A stretch of DNA of 64,000 nucleotides. Origin: Flagellatimonas centrodinii. GTDB lineage: Bacteria > Pseudomonadota > Gammaproteobacteria > Nevskiales > Nevskiaceae. The stretch lies in assembly GCF_016918765.2 (NCBI RefSeq), contig NZ_CP092104.1, forward strand, positions 1,922,001 to 1,986,000. The letters run 5' to 3'. This document shows positions 27,905 through 36,936 of this stretch, one piece after another. The notes beneath the pieces are model-generated. The model saw only the letters and a program-made list of their open reading frames with translations. It was not told the origin of the DNA and searched no databases. The stretch's first letter is position 1; every line of letters begins with the position of its first letter. The position numbers and the translations under genes were made by a program.

Positions 27905-29164
27905 ATGAATGACCCTGTCGTCCGCCCGATCGATCTCGCCCCGCCCGCAGAACTCACCGTGGCGGCTGTCCCGCCCTTGGTTGTTGCGCGTGCCGATACC
28001 CTGAAGCTCGCCGAGCGGCTGGAACAGGAACAACCACGGGAACAGGAGGCGCCCGAGCAGCAGCCACCGCCGGCGCGGGCGCAAGCCGAGGCCGAGGCTG
28101 GCGCTGACGGCGAGGCTGAGGCCGACGCCGCCCCGCCGACCGGCGAATCGCCGGCGCCACAGCCCTTCAATCCGTCAACGGTGACGCTGATCAGCCACGC
28201 CGAGCTGGAAGGCCGCGACCCCGATGCCGTGACGGTCTTCGGCCTGCCGCTGTGGGGGGCGGTTGCGATTGGCGGCGGGCTGGTGGCGCTTGGTGTGGTG
28301 GCTGCCTCCGACAGCGATGACGATGGCGGCGGCAGCACCGCGCAGGCGCCGCGTATTCTCAGTAATGGCGGCGGCGATACGGCCTCGGTCGATAGCGCCG
28401 AAAACACGACGGCCGTCACCACCGTGGTGTCGCTGGGGTCGGGCATCAGCTACAGCATTACCGGTGGCGTCGATGCCGATCTGTTCGATATCAACAGCAG
28501 CACCGGTGCGCTCACCTTCAAGACGGCCCCCGATTTCGAAACACCGGCCGATGACGATGGCGACAACCAGTACGTCGTCGAAGTGCAGGCCTCCGATGGC
28601 AGCCAGACCGACACTCAGACGATTACGGTCACCGTCGGCAACGTGGCTGAAATCACCAGCGACGGTGGCGGTGATACCGCCGATCTGTCGGTGGTCGAGA
28701 ACACCACCGCGGTGACCACGGTCGTCACCGAAGCGACCGACGACACGCTGAGCTTCAGCATCGTCGGTGGTGACGACCAGGCGCTGTTCAACATCAACGC
28801 GACCACCGGCGCCCTCCGGTTTCTCGACGCACCGGATTTCGAGAACCCCGGCGATAGCGATACCGACAACGTGTATGAGGTGATCGTGCGGGTCAGCGGT
28901 GCCAGCGGGACCGACAGCCAGACGCTCACCATCACCGTGACCGACGATGGCGCCGAGAGTCAGGCACTGCGCCAGGACGATGCCATTGCCAAGGCCCTGA
29001 ACGGCCTCAACGCCGAGGCACCGATTGATGCCCTGCAGTTCGCGGATGGCACCACGATGTCACTGCAAGCGCCTGCCGCCTCGCTGGATGTCGGCGGTGC
29101 TGCCAGCCCCGAAAGTGGTGCCATTGCACTGTTCGAATCGCCCTGGCTGACCGACGGTCTCTGA
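27905..29164 (+). CDS. Cadherin-repeat protein with an N-terminal membrane-anchor module
   Basis: A 419-residue protein with no recognised family beyond its repeats. Residues 1-110 are Pro/Glu/Ala-rich and charged. Residues 112-134 (VFGLPLWGAVAIGGGLVALGVV) form a hydrophobic segment followed by an Asp run (SDSDDDGGG). Two cadherin-like repeats follow at about 150-249 and 250-347, each with SNGGGDTA or SDGGGDTA, then GADLFDIN/DQALFNIN, ATTGALRF and DAPDFENP. An unrepeated acidic tail ends GL. The layout of anchor, Asp linker and repeats matches the start of the giant adhesin. No Sec signal peptide is evident. It sits 55 bp after rfbB. Function unknown; a surface or secreted role is inferred. 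Confidence 0.85.
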   Translation: MNDPVVRPIDLAPPAELTVAAVPPLVVARADTLKLAERLEQEQPREQEAPEQQPPPARAQAEAEAGADGEAEADAAPPTGESPAPQPFNPSTVTLISHAELEGRDPDAVTVFGLPLWGAVAIGGGLVALGVVAASDSDDDGGGSTAQAPRILSNGGGDTASVDSAENTTAVTTVVSLGSGISYSITGGVDADLFDINSSTGALTFKTAPDFETPADDDGDNQYVVEVQASDGSQTDTQTITVTVGNVAEITSDGGGDTADLSVVENTTAVTTVVTEATDDTLSFSIVGGDDQALFNINATTGALRFLDAPDFENPGDSDTDNVYEVIVRVSGASGTDSQTLTITVTDDGAESQALRQDDAIAKALNGLNAEAPIDALQFADGTTMSLQAPAASLDVGGAASPESGAIALFESPWLTDGL

Positions 29165-29280
29165 TCGTCGGCGCCACCCCGCGGCGCTGCCGGATCGGCT
29201 GACCGCCGACCGGCCCCACCCACCCACCCTCGGCTCAATCCTTTAGGGTGGGGACGCCTCGGCGTCGCCTGCCCTACCGT

Positions 29281-29303
29281 CCTCAGACCGCAAACTGAGG
29301 AGA
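29281..29303 (+). promoter_or_regulatory. Hairpin overlapping the ribosome-binding site of the carboxylase operon
   Basis: CCTCAG (29281-29286) pairs with CTGAGG (29295-29300), whose last bases belong to the ribosome-binding site GAGGAGA before the GTG start at 29309. The hairpin could partly hide the site. The remaining intergenic sequence from 29165 shows no clear promoter. Confidence 0.35.
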
Positions 29304-29308
29304 AGACG

Positions 29309-31219
29309 GTGGGGAAACTCATCAATATCGATAACGGCGGCACCTTGACCGACATCTGCGTGATGGACGGCGCACAGGTGTATCGCACCAAGACGCTGAC
29401 CACGCCGTTCGACCTGTCGAAGTGCTTTTTCGAGGGACTGGTCAAGGTCTCCTCGCAGATCTACGGCAAGAGCGACATCGTCTCGCTGCTGTCGAGCACC
29501 GACCACATCCGCTATTCGACCACCCAGGGCACCAACGCGCTGGTCGAGCGCAAGGGCCCGCGGCTGGGGCTGGTGCTCGGCGGCACGCTCAGCGCGGCCG
29601 GCTTCGAGGACGACCCACTGCATACGGCACTGTTTGCCGATCTGGTCGGCGAGCGCATTGCGACCCTGGATGCGGGCCTCGACGATGCCGCGATCGAGCC
29701 GGCACTGGTCGACGCCGTCAACCGGCTGGCCTCGGCGGGTGCCAACCGGGTGGTCATCGCCCACGGCGGCCCCGACCGCCTCGCCGCCGAAATTCGCCTG
29801 AAGAAGATTCTGCTGCGCAAGTTTCCGCAGCACCTGCTCGGCGCCGTGCCCATCCTCTACTCCCACGAGGTGGTACAGGACGACAACGACGTCCGCCGCA
29901 CCTGGACCGCGCTGTTCAACGCCTTCCTGCACCCGGCGATGGAGCGGTTTCTCTACAACGCCGAGCACAAGCTGCGCACCCACAAGGCGCAGAACCCGCT
30001 GCTGATCTTCCGCAACGATGGCCATTCGGCGCGGGTGGCCAAGACCATCGCGCTCAAGACCTACAGTTCGGGGCCCCGTGGTGGCATGGAGGGCGCCCGT
30101 GCGCTGGCAGCGCACCTGGGCCTGCAGCATCTGGTGTCGATCGACATCGGCGGCACCACCACCGACATCGGTGAGGTGCGCGACAACAGCGTCCGTGAGG
30201 ATGCCCGCGGCCAGGTCGAAGGCGTGGAAGTGTCGTTCCCGCTGTGCAACGTGGTCAGCGTCGGGGTCGGCGGGTCGTCAGTGATCCGCGCCCGCGGCCA
30301 GGCGATTCAGGTGGGCCCCGAGAGTGTCGGCAGTGCACCCGGGCCCGCCTGTTTCGGCCTTGGCGGCACCGAAGCCACGATCACCGATGCCTTTCTGCTG
30401 GCCGGTCTGCTCGACCCGGCTTCCTACTTCGGTGGTGAGTTGAAGATCGACGCCGAGCGTGCCCGCAAGGCCATCGCCACCCATGTCGGCGAGCCGCTGG
30501 GTCTGGATGTTGACGTCGCCGCAGCGCAGATGGAGGCCGCCTGGGTGGAGAAGGTGGCGGCCGGCATTCGCGCCTTCACCACCGTCACACCCGACACCAC
30601 CCTGGCGGCTTTCGGTGGTGCCGGGCCCTTCGTGGTCTGCAAGGTGGCGGAAGCGGTGGGCGCGTCGCGGGTGTTGATCCCCGGTCTGGCGGCGGTGTTC
30701 TCGGCCTTCGGCCTCGGTTTTTCCGACATCGCCCACCTGTGCGAAGCCCCCCTCGACGACAGCGCTGATCTTGATGCCGTGCGTCAGGACCTGCTGAAGC
30801 GTGCCGAACGCGGCATGTACGGCGAGGGCTTCGCCCTGTCCGAGTGCACGCTGGAATGGCGGGTGAGGATCAGCGGCGCCGATCGCGACGACTGTCTGCC
30901 GCTCGGCGACGCCGTGCCTGCCGCCGCGAGCGGCGAGACGCGCACGCTGCAGCTTCAGGTCACCCGCGCCATTGCCCAGCCGCAGCTGCGGGGCCGATTC
31001 AATGGCACCCAGGTGGCGCCCCGCAGCGATGTTCGCCGTCGGGTACGGGTGGGCGATGCGCATGCCGACCTGCCGCTGTACCGCGTTGAAGCCCAACCCG
31101 CGGGCGCGCGTGCTGCCGGACCGGCGGTGCTGGAAGAGGCGTTTTTCACCTGCCGCATCGACGCGGGCTGGTCCTTCGAGGTCAGCGACGCCGGCGACGT
31201 GTTGTTGACCCGCGAATAG
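29309..31219 (+). CDS. Ketone carboxylase subunit, hydantoinase A/oxoprolinase family (acetophenone carboxylase alpha-like)
   Basis: A 636-residue (about 68 kDa) ATPase-type subunit. The N-terminal phosphate motif NIDNGGTLTDICV replaces the common DIGGTFTD, followed by STTQGTNALVERKGPRLGLV, the hydantoinase A core with SIDIGGTTTDIG, and the C-terminal AFGGAGPFVVCKVAEAVG. The start is GTG with a GAGGAGA ribosome-binding site. It is the first gene of an operon whose five products have the size series about 68, 16, 78, 83 and 30 kDa, close to the five subunits of acetophenone carboxylase of Aromatoleum aromaticum. The substrate itself cannot be read from the sequence. Confidence 0.82.
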   Translation: MGKLINIDNGGTLTDICVMDGAQVYRTKTLTTPFDLSKCFFEGLVKVSSQIYGKSDIVSLLSSTDHIRYSTTQGTNALVERKGPRLGLVLGGTLSAAGFEDDPLHTALFADLVGERIATLDAGLDDAAIEPALVDAVNRLASAGANRVVIAHGGPDRLAAEIRLKKILLRKFPQHLLGAVPILYSHEVVQDDNDVRRTWTALFNAFLHPAMERFLYNAEHKLRTHKAQNPLLIFRNDGHSARVAKTIALKTYSSGPRGGMEGARALAAHLGLQHLVSIDIGGTTTDIGEVRDNSVREDARGQVEGVEVSFPLCNVVSVGVGGSSVIRARGQAIQVGPESVGSAPGPACFGLGGTEATITDAFLLAGLLDPASYFGGELKIDAERARKAIATHVGEPLGLDVDVAAAQMEAAWVEKVAAGIRAFTTVTPDTTLAAFGGAGPFVVCKVAEAVGASRVLIPGLAAVFSAFGLGFSDIAHLCEAPLDDSADLDAVRQDLLKRAERGMYGEGFALSECTLEWRVRISGADRDDCLPLGDAVPAAASGETRTLQLQVTRAIAQPQLRGRFNGTQVAPRSDVRRRVRVGDAHADLPLYRVEAQPAGARAAGPAVLEEAFFTCRIDAGWSFEVSDAGDVLLTRE

Positions 31220-31242
31220 AACATCTGGAGGAGCCCCGGAAC

Positions 31243-31680
31243 ATGAAAGTGCTGATGACCGAGAACCTGCGCATCGATCTCGAAACCGAGAAGTGGGAAT
31301 GCCGTGCCTGCGCCGGCGAGTTGTTCGATGCGCGTGACAACTACAAGCGTGGCCTGCTGGTGTATGACCGCGACCCCCGCGAGATCCACAAACCGTTGCT
31401 CGACCCCGAGCGCTACGAATTCACCTATGCGCCCAATCCGGTGTGGTGCCGCATTCTCGAATACTACTGTCCGCATTGCGGGACGATGATCGAAACCGAA
31501 TATCTGCCACCCGGACACCCGCCGGTACGCGACATCGAGCTGGATATTGACGTGCTCAAGGCACAGTGGAAGGACCGCGAAGAGGTGAAGACGGCGCCGG
31601 TGGGGGCCGAGCCGCCACGCCCGGCTGCCCACAGCGGACAACCGGTCGCGCAGTATCAGGGTTCGGGGAGCCGCTCATGA
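31243..31680 (+). CDS. Small zinc-ribbon carboxylase subunit (acetone carboxylase gamma / acetophenone carboxylase beta-like)
   Basis: A 145-residue protein with two Cys pairs, CRAC near residue 21 and CPHC near residue 77, likely one zinc site. It continues GTMIETEYLPPGHPPVRDIELDID, the characteristic sequence of the small subunit of acetone- and acetophenone-type carboxylases. The last 35 residues are Pro/Ala/Gly-rich and probably disordered. Its stop codon overlaps the start of the next subunit by four bases. Confidence 0.82.
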   Translation: MKVLMTENLRIDLETEKWECRACAGELFDARDNYKRGLLVYDRDPREIHKPLLDPERYEFTYAPNPVWCRILEYYCPHCGTMIETEYLPPGHPPVRDIELDIDVLKAQWKDREEVKTAPVGAEPPRPAAHSGQPVAQYQGSGSRS

Positions 31681-33839
31681 GACGGGTATCGGTCGATATC
31701 GGTGGCACCTTCACCGACTGCTTCGTGGCCTGGGACAACCGCTGCATCGAGACCAAGGCGCTAACCACCCACCAGAACCTGGCGCTGGGCTTCAACGAGG
31801 CGCTGAAGAGCGCCTGCGCCGACCTTGGGGTGAGCGAGCGGGAACTGCTGTCACAGGTCGATTCGGTGCGCTATGCCACCACGCTGGGTACCAACGCGCT
31901 GATCGAGCGCAAGGGCCCGCGGCTGGGCTTGCTGACCACCGCCGGTTTCAAGTCGTCGGTGCCGCTGACCCGCGCCAAGGGCTATGCCACCGGCCTGCCA
32001 CACAAGCAGCAGATGGATGTCCCCAACGCACAACGGCCGGATCCGATCGTGCCGATCCCGATGATCCAGGAGGTGCGTGAGCGCGTCGACTACGCCGGTG
32101 CGGTGGTGATGTCGCTGGACGAGGACGGCCTGCGCGAGAGTCTCCGCGTACTGGTGGACAAGGGCGCCGAGGCGATCGTCGTGGTGCTGGCCAACTCGGT
32201 GGTCAACCCGGTACACGAGCAGCGCATCCGCGAGATCTTTCTCGAGGAATATCCGGGCCACATGCTCGGCGCCATTCCGATGCTGCTGTCGCATCAAGTG
32301 GCCGGCCGCAAGGGCGAGTACGTGCGGGCGATGTCGACCATCATCGACGGCTTCCTGCACCAGGTGATGTACCACGGCCTGGGGACGCTGGAACTCAATC
32401 TGCGCAATGCCGGCTACGACAAGCCGATGCTGTGCAACCACAACTCCGGCGGCATGGCGCAGCTCAACTCCACCGATGCCCTGCAGACGGTGCACTCCGG
32501 GCCGGTGTCGGGCATCGCCGCCAGCGAGCACCTGGCGACGCAGACCGGGCTCGGCAACATCGTCGCCACCGACATGGGCGGCACCAGCTTCGATATCGGC
32601 ATCGTCGTCGAGGGCGGGGTCAAGCACTACGACTTCAACCCGGTGATCGAACGCTGGATGGTCAGCGTGCCGATGGTCCATCTGGTCACCCTCGGCGCCG
32701 GTGGCGGTTCGATCTGCTCCTATGACCGCATGTTCAAGACGGTACAGGTGGGGCCGGAGTCGGCTGGTTCCGATCCTGGCCCGGCCTGCTATGACCGGGG
32801 CGGTCTCAAGCCGACCGTGACCGATGCCGATCTGGTGCTGGGCTATCTGGACCCCGGTCACTACGCCGGCGGCTTCATCAAGCTCAACCCGCGCCGGTCG
32901 AAGCAGGCGATCGAGGCCCATCTCGCCGATGAGCTCGACATGTCGGTGGTCGAGGTGGCCAAGCTGATCAAGTCGTCGGTCGACACCAACATGGCCAATG
33001 GCATTGCCCGCGAGCTGCGCACCCGTGGCTACGAGCCGGAGAACTTCACCACCCTGGCCTACGGTGGCAACGGGCCGCTGCACGCCTGCGGCATTGCCCG
33101 CGCCCTGGGGGTAAAGACGATCCTGGCACCGCCGTTTGCGTCGGTGTTCTCGGCCTGTGGTGCCGGCAACATGAGCCAGCTGCACATCCATGAGATGAGC
33201 ACCTGGACCGTGCTGTTCGACGCCAACCGGCAGCTGTTCTTCAAGGACTACGGATTCTTCAACGGCATCGTCGAGCAGCTTGAAGCGCGGGGTCGCGAAG
33301 ACCTGCTGCGCCAGGGGTTCACCGCCGAGCAGATCGGCTACCGGCTGGAGCTGGACATGCGCTATGGCAACCAGCGCGTGGAAACCGCCGTGGTCACCGA
33401 TCTCAACCGGATTACCGGCCCCGAGGATGTGCTCAAGCTGATCGAGCAGTTCTTCGCCCGCTACGGTGAGCGCTTCGGCGAGGGCAGTCAGACCCCGGAA
33501 GCGGGCGTGCGCATCAATACCATCCGGGTCTGCGCCTATGTCGAGCTGCCGGGCATCCAGTTCTCCGGCATCAAGCCGGAAGGGCCGGGGCAGCCGCCAC
33601 CGACGGCGGTCGGCAGTCGCGACTGCCACTTCGTCGGCATCGACGGCGCCCTGACAACGCCGCTGTACGACGAAGCGGCATTGGCCGTCGGCACCGAGAT
33701 CGACGGGCCGGCCATCGTGGTGACGCGCGCGACCACCTACCTGGTGGAGCCGGGCTGGCGTTTCCGTGCCGCAGAACAGAAAGCGGTCTGGTTCACGTCC
33801 ATTGAGGGCACCCCTCAGATTTCACGGAGCACATCATGA
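31677..33839 (+). CDS. Ketone carboxylase subunit, hydantoinase A/oxoprolinase family (gamma-like)
   Basis: A 720-residue protein starting MRRVSVDIGGTFTDCFVAW, the ATP-phosphate motif of the family, then ATTLGTNALIERKGPRLGLL. The core motif ATDMGGTSFDIGI and the C-terminal LAYGGNGPLHACGIARALG are present. The frame is open 37 codons further upstream, but the ATG at 31677 overlaps the previous stop (ATGA) and opens on the conserved motif. It is the counterpart of the AcxA/beta subunit of acetone carboxylase. It probably forms a phosphorylated ketone or carboxy-phosphate intermediate; that role is taken from the family. Confidence 0.88.
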   Translation: MRRVSVDIGGTFTDCFVAWDNRCIETKALTTHQNLALGFNEALKSACADLGVSERELLSQVDSVRYATTLGTNALIERKGPRLGLLTTAGFKSSVPLTRAKGYATGLPHKQQMDVPNAQRPDPIVPIPMIQEVRERVDYAGAVVMSLDEDGLRESLRVLVDKGAEAIVVVLANSVVNPVHEQRIREIFLEEYPGHMLGAIPMLLSHQVAGRKGEYVRAMSTIIDGFLHQVMYHGLGTLELNLRNAGYDKPMLCNHNSGGMAQLNSTDALQTVHSGPVSGIAASEHLATQTGLGNIVATDMGGTSFDIGIVVEGGVKHYDFNPVIERWMVSVPMVHLVTLGAGGGSICSYDRMFKTVQVGPESAGSDPGPACYDRGGLKPTVTDADLVLGYLDPGHYAGGFIKLNPRRSKQAIEAHLADELDMSVVEVAKLIKSSVDTNMANGIARELRTRGYEPENFTTLAYGGNGPLHACGIARALGVKTILAPPFASVFSACGAGNMSQLHIHEMSTWTVLFDANRQLFFKDYGFFNGIVEQLEARGREDLLRQGFTAEQIGYRLELDMRYGNQRVETAVVTDLNRITGPEDVLKLIEQFFARYGERFGEGSQTPEAGVRINTIRVCAYVELPGIQFSGIKPEGPGQPPPTAVGSRDCHFVGIDGALTTPLYDEAALAVGTEIDGPAIVVTRATTYLVEPGWRFRAAEQKAVWFTSIEGTPQISRSTS

Positions 33840-36082
33840 ATGACCCGCAGATGACGCCCGAGCAGCAAGAATTGCTCAACCGGTTCCTGCAGAACAACAA
33901 GATGTTCTATGCGCCCGATCCGGCGATCATGGAAAACCACAAGATCGAGGCGCGGACCGAGATCGAGGACCAGCTGCTGTCCGGCGCGGTCGACCCGCAC
34001 AAGGTCAACGAGGTCCGGGGCCTGATCGTCGCCGCCCTCGACGAATCGCACACCATGATCGAGCAGATGGGCGCGGCGCCGGGTGCCAAGTGGGGTGACA
34101 TGACCACCGCCATCTTCACGGCGTCCGGTGACCTGTCGCTGATCGCGCCGCATGGTGTCGGCGGCTTCGCCGCGGCGGTGTTCTACCCGATCAAGTTCAT
34201 CAACAAGTACTGGGCGACGGAGCCGACCGTCGGCGTGCGCGAGGGCGATGCCTTCATCCACAACGACGCCCGCTATGGCGGCATCCACAACACCGACCAG
34301 TCGATGATGATGCCGGTGTTCTGGGAGGGCAAGCTGATCTGCTGGATTTCCGCCACCATCCACGAGGGCGAGAACGGCTCCTGCGAACCGGGTGGCATGC
34401 CGGCAGCGGCCGAGAGCAAGTTTGACGAGGGGCTGAAGATGCCCCCGTTCCGCTGCGCCGAAAACTTCGAGCTGAAGCGGGACATCGTCACCTTCCTGCA
34501 GAACTCGGTGCGCGACCCCAAGCTGCAGCTGGAAGACATGAAGGTGCGGCTGCACTCGGTGATCCGGCTGCGCGAGCGCATCATGCGGGTGCTGGAAGAG
34601 CACGGCCCCGAGGCCCTGATCATCATGCTGCGCAAGCAGCTGGAGGACGTCTCCGAAGAGGTGCGTCGGCGCATCCGCGAACTGCCGGACGGCACCACCC
34701 GCACGGTCTCCTTCGCCGATTCCACCCTGCGTGAAAGCGTCTTGCTGAAGCTCAACATGGCAGTGACGGTCAAGGGTGACACCATGATCGTCGACCTCCG
34801 CGGCTCGTCGCCGGAGCTGTTGAATCGTTCGATCAACGCCTGTCAGGCTTCGTTCAAGACCATGCTGTTCTGCGGTTACATGATGAACGTGTGGCCCGAT
34901 CTGCCCTTCACCATGGCGGTGTTCACGCCATTCGAGTTCATCTTTGATGAGAAGTCGATCATCAACGGGTCGTTCGACACGCCGCAGGCCATGAGCCTGA
35001 TTCCGCTGTTCAAGACCATGACCATCGCCTCGATTCCGATGGCCAAGTTCACCTACAGCCTGCCGCACCGCTACACCGCCATGGTGGCACCGCAGTACGA
35101 CCAGCCGGCCACCCTGATCTACGGCGGCATGACCCAGCACGCCGAGTTCGTCGGCAACTTCTGCGCCGACATCAACGGCATGGGGCAGGGCGGCCGCAGT
35201 CATCGCGATGGCGAGCATTCGGTGTCGCCGCCGTTCTCGGCTTGTTGCGACCTCGGCGAGATCGAGCTGATGGAGGAAGACCTGCCGTTGGTGCGCCTCG
35301 GCGCCTTCACCCTGGCCAAGGACCGGGTCGGCTTCGGCAAGCAGCGTTCCGGTCTCGGCTACGAGCAGATCCACAGCTTCCGCGGCTCCGACCTGTGGGG
35401 CTACATGGTCGGCTGTTCCGGTTCGTTTTTCCCCTCCGCGCAGCCGCTGTTCGGTGGCTATGCCTCGCCGACCTATCCGCTGTGCAAGGTCAAGGGCACC
35501 AACATCTTCGAGCACCTCGAGAAGAACCCGGAGAAGATCCGCTTCGACATTCTCGACATCATGAACAACCAGCCGATCGAGGGCGCGCAGTACTCGACTC
35601 ATCCGATGGCGATGACCTTCGAGCTGGCGGCGCCAGGCGAGCTGTACATGATGTGCCAGGGTGCTGGCGGCGGTTACGGTGATGTCTTGCAGCGCGACCC
35701 GGAAGCGGTGATGCGTGATCTCGAAGAAGACCTGATCGGTGACGATACCGCGCGCGAAGTGTTCAAGGTGGTGTACGACGCCGGATCGCGGGTGGTGGAT
35801 GAAGCGGCCACCTCGGCATTGCGAGACGCCGAACGGCGCGCGCGCATTGCACGGGGCAAGCCCTTCGATGCCTTCGTCGCCGACTGGTGTACCGACGAGC
35901 CGCCCGCCAACCTGCCGTACATGGGCAGTTGGGGCCCGGATGTCAGCACGGTCTACGGCATCATGATGGGCCAGCGGGTGAAGATGGAGGGCAAGGCGCT
36001 GCAGAGCCAGTTCATGCTCAATCCCAAGGACGTCCGCATCGCGGAACTGGAAGCGGAAGTCGCCCGGCTCAGCGCGTCATGA
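33836..36082 (+). CDS. Ketone carboxylase subunit, hydantoinase B/oxoprolinase family (delta-like)
   Basis: A 748-residue protein of the HyuB/AcxB family. It has GDMTTAIFTASGDLSLI, GDAFIHNDARYGGIHNTDQ, the metal-ligand-rich segment CWISATIHEGENGS, and the C-terminal FELAAPGELYMMCQGAGGGYGD. In acetone carboxylase the corresponding subunit carries the metal site where carboxylation occurs. It overlaps both neighbours by ATGA. The family usually has 650-780 residues. Confidence 0.88.
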   Translation: MNDPQMTPEQQELLNRFLQNNKMFYAPDPAIMENHKIEARTEIEDQLLSGAVDPHKVNEVRGLIVAALDESHTMIEQMGAAPGAKWGDMTTAIFTASGDLSLIAPHGVGGFAAAVFYPIKFINKYWATEPTVGVREGDAFIHNDARYGGIHNTDQSMMMPVFWEGKLICWISATIHEGENGSCEPGGMPAAAESKFDEGLKMPPFRCAENFELKRDIVTFLQNSVRDPKLQLEDMKVRLHSVIRLRERIMRVLEEHGPEALIIMLRKQLEDVSEEVRRRIRELPDGTTRTVSFADSTLRESVLLKLNMAVTVKGDTMIVDLRGSSPELLNRSINACQASFKTMLFCGYMMNVWPDLPFTMAVFTPFEFIFDEKSIINGSFDTPQAMSLIPLFKTMTIASIPMAKFTYSLPHRYTAMVAPQYDQPATLIYGGMTQHAEFVGNFCADINGMGQGGRSHRDGEHSVSPPFSACCDLGEIELMEEDLPLVRLGAFTLAKDRVGFGKQRSGLGYEQIHSFRGSDLWGYMVGCSGSFFPSAQPLFGGYASPTYPLCKVKGTNIFEHLEKNPEKIRFDILDIMNNQPIEGAQYSTHPMAMTFELAAPGELYMMCQGAGGGYGDVLQRDPEAVMRDLEEDLIGDDTAREVFKVVYDAGSRVVDEAATSALRDAERRARIARGKPFDAFVADWCTDEPPANLPYMGSWGPDVSTVYGIMMGQRVKMEGKALQSQFMLNPKDVRIAELEAEVARLSAS

Positions 36083-36921
36083 CCGGCCTGATGGCGACCC
36101 TCAGCACGGCTGCATCACCGCTGCTGTGGCTGGAGGACACCGTCTACGTGGAGCGCTTGCTCGGCGCCGGTCGAACGCCCTGGCTCGACAGCGCCGAGTA
36201 CGTCGCGTTTCGCCGCAAGGCGCAAGGCTTGCTGCGTGCAGATCTCACCGCGGTGCCGCTGGTGCATGTGATGCAGGCCTGGGTCGCTGCCCATCCGGCC
36301 CTGGCTGCGGCGATGTCGGCCAAGCGCCGCACGACGTTTCCGCTGCGAACCCTGATGGCAGACGAGGGCTTGTCGGCCTATCTGGTGGAGATGGTCGGCG
36401 GCCTTCGCGCCGCGTTCCCGACCGCTCCGCTGGTGCTCGGCATGCCCTCGCCACGGGCGATGATCACGGCGGCATGGCAGATGGCCTTCGGCGCCGATGT
36501 CGACGACGCGATTGACGACGACGATATCGATACCTGCGCCGTCCACATGGCGGCATTCCTGCGCAGCTTTGGCGACTGCAAGGTCGATGGCGTGCTGCTG
36601 ACGGCGGCGGCCGACGGCGTCGAGGCGCTGGAGTTGTACCCGCCCCTCCTCAACATCGCCACGCATTATCGATGGGATGTCGGCGTGCATCTGCCATCGG
36701 GGGCCGTTCTCGAAGGGGATACATCCGTGCTGCAGTGCGTGGTCGCGCCCCAGGCGGTCGAGGGGGTGCTGTCGGTGGTGAGCCTGCCCGACACCTTCTG
36801 GGATGGCGTGATGCCGGCCACAGCCGACACCGGCACGCCCACGCATCATTTCGCCACCATCCCGGCCGACGCTGTCCCCGAGAACGTCCTGGCGCGACTC
36901 GCCGCGCTTCGCGGTGCATGA
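36079..36921 (+). CDS. Acetophenone carboxylase epsilon-like subunit
   Basis: A 280-residue (about 30 kDa) protein starting MTGLMATLSTAASPLLWLED at the ATGA overlap with the previous gene. No strong domain motif was recognised. The sequence alternates alpha and beta as in a barrel, with GMPSPRAMITAAWQMAFG and DGVLLTAAADGVEALELYPP. The main argument for its identity is position: the fifth subunit of acetophenone carboxylase, which acetone carboxylase lacks, has a similar size (about 34 kDa) and the same operon place. Confidence 0.65.
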   Translation: MTGLMATLSTAASPLLWLEDTVYVERLLGAGRTPWLDSAEYVAFRRKAQGLLRADLTAVPLVHVMQAWVAAHPALAAAMSAKRRTTFPLRTLMADEGLSAYLVEMVGGLRAAFPTAPLVLGMPSPRAMITAAWQMAFGADVDDAIDDDDIDTCAVHMAAFLRSFGDCKVDGVLLTAAADGVEALELYPPLLNIATHYRWDVGVHLPSGAVLEGDTSVLQCVVAPQAVEGVLSVVSLPDTFWDGVMPATADTGTPTHHFATIPADAVPENVLARLAALRGA

Positions 36922-36936
36922 GAGGAGAAAGACGAC

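Noticed and set aside
31851-33629. 592-codon minus-strand frame opposite the carboxylase gamma-like subunit
   Set aside because: Antisense shadow of a GC-rich gene with clear hydantoinase A motifs.
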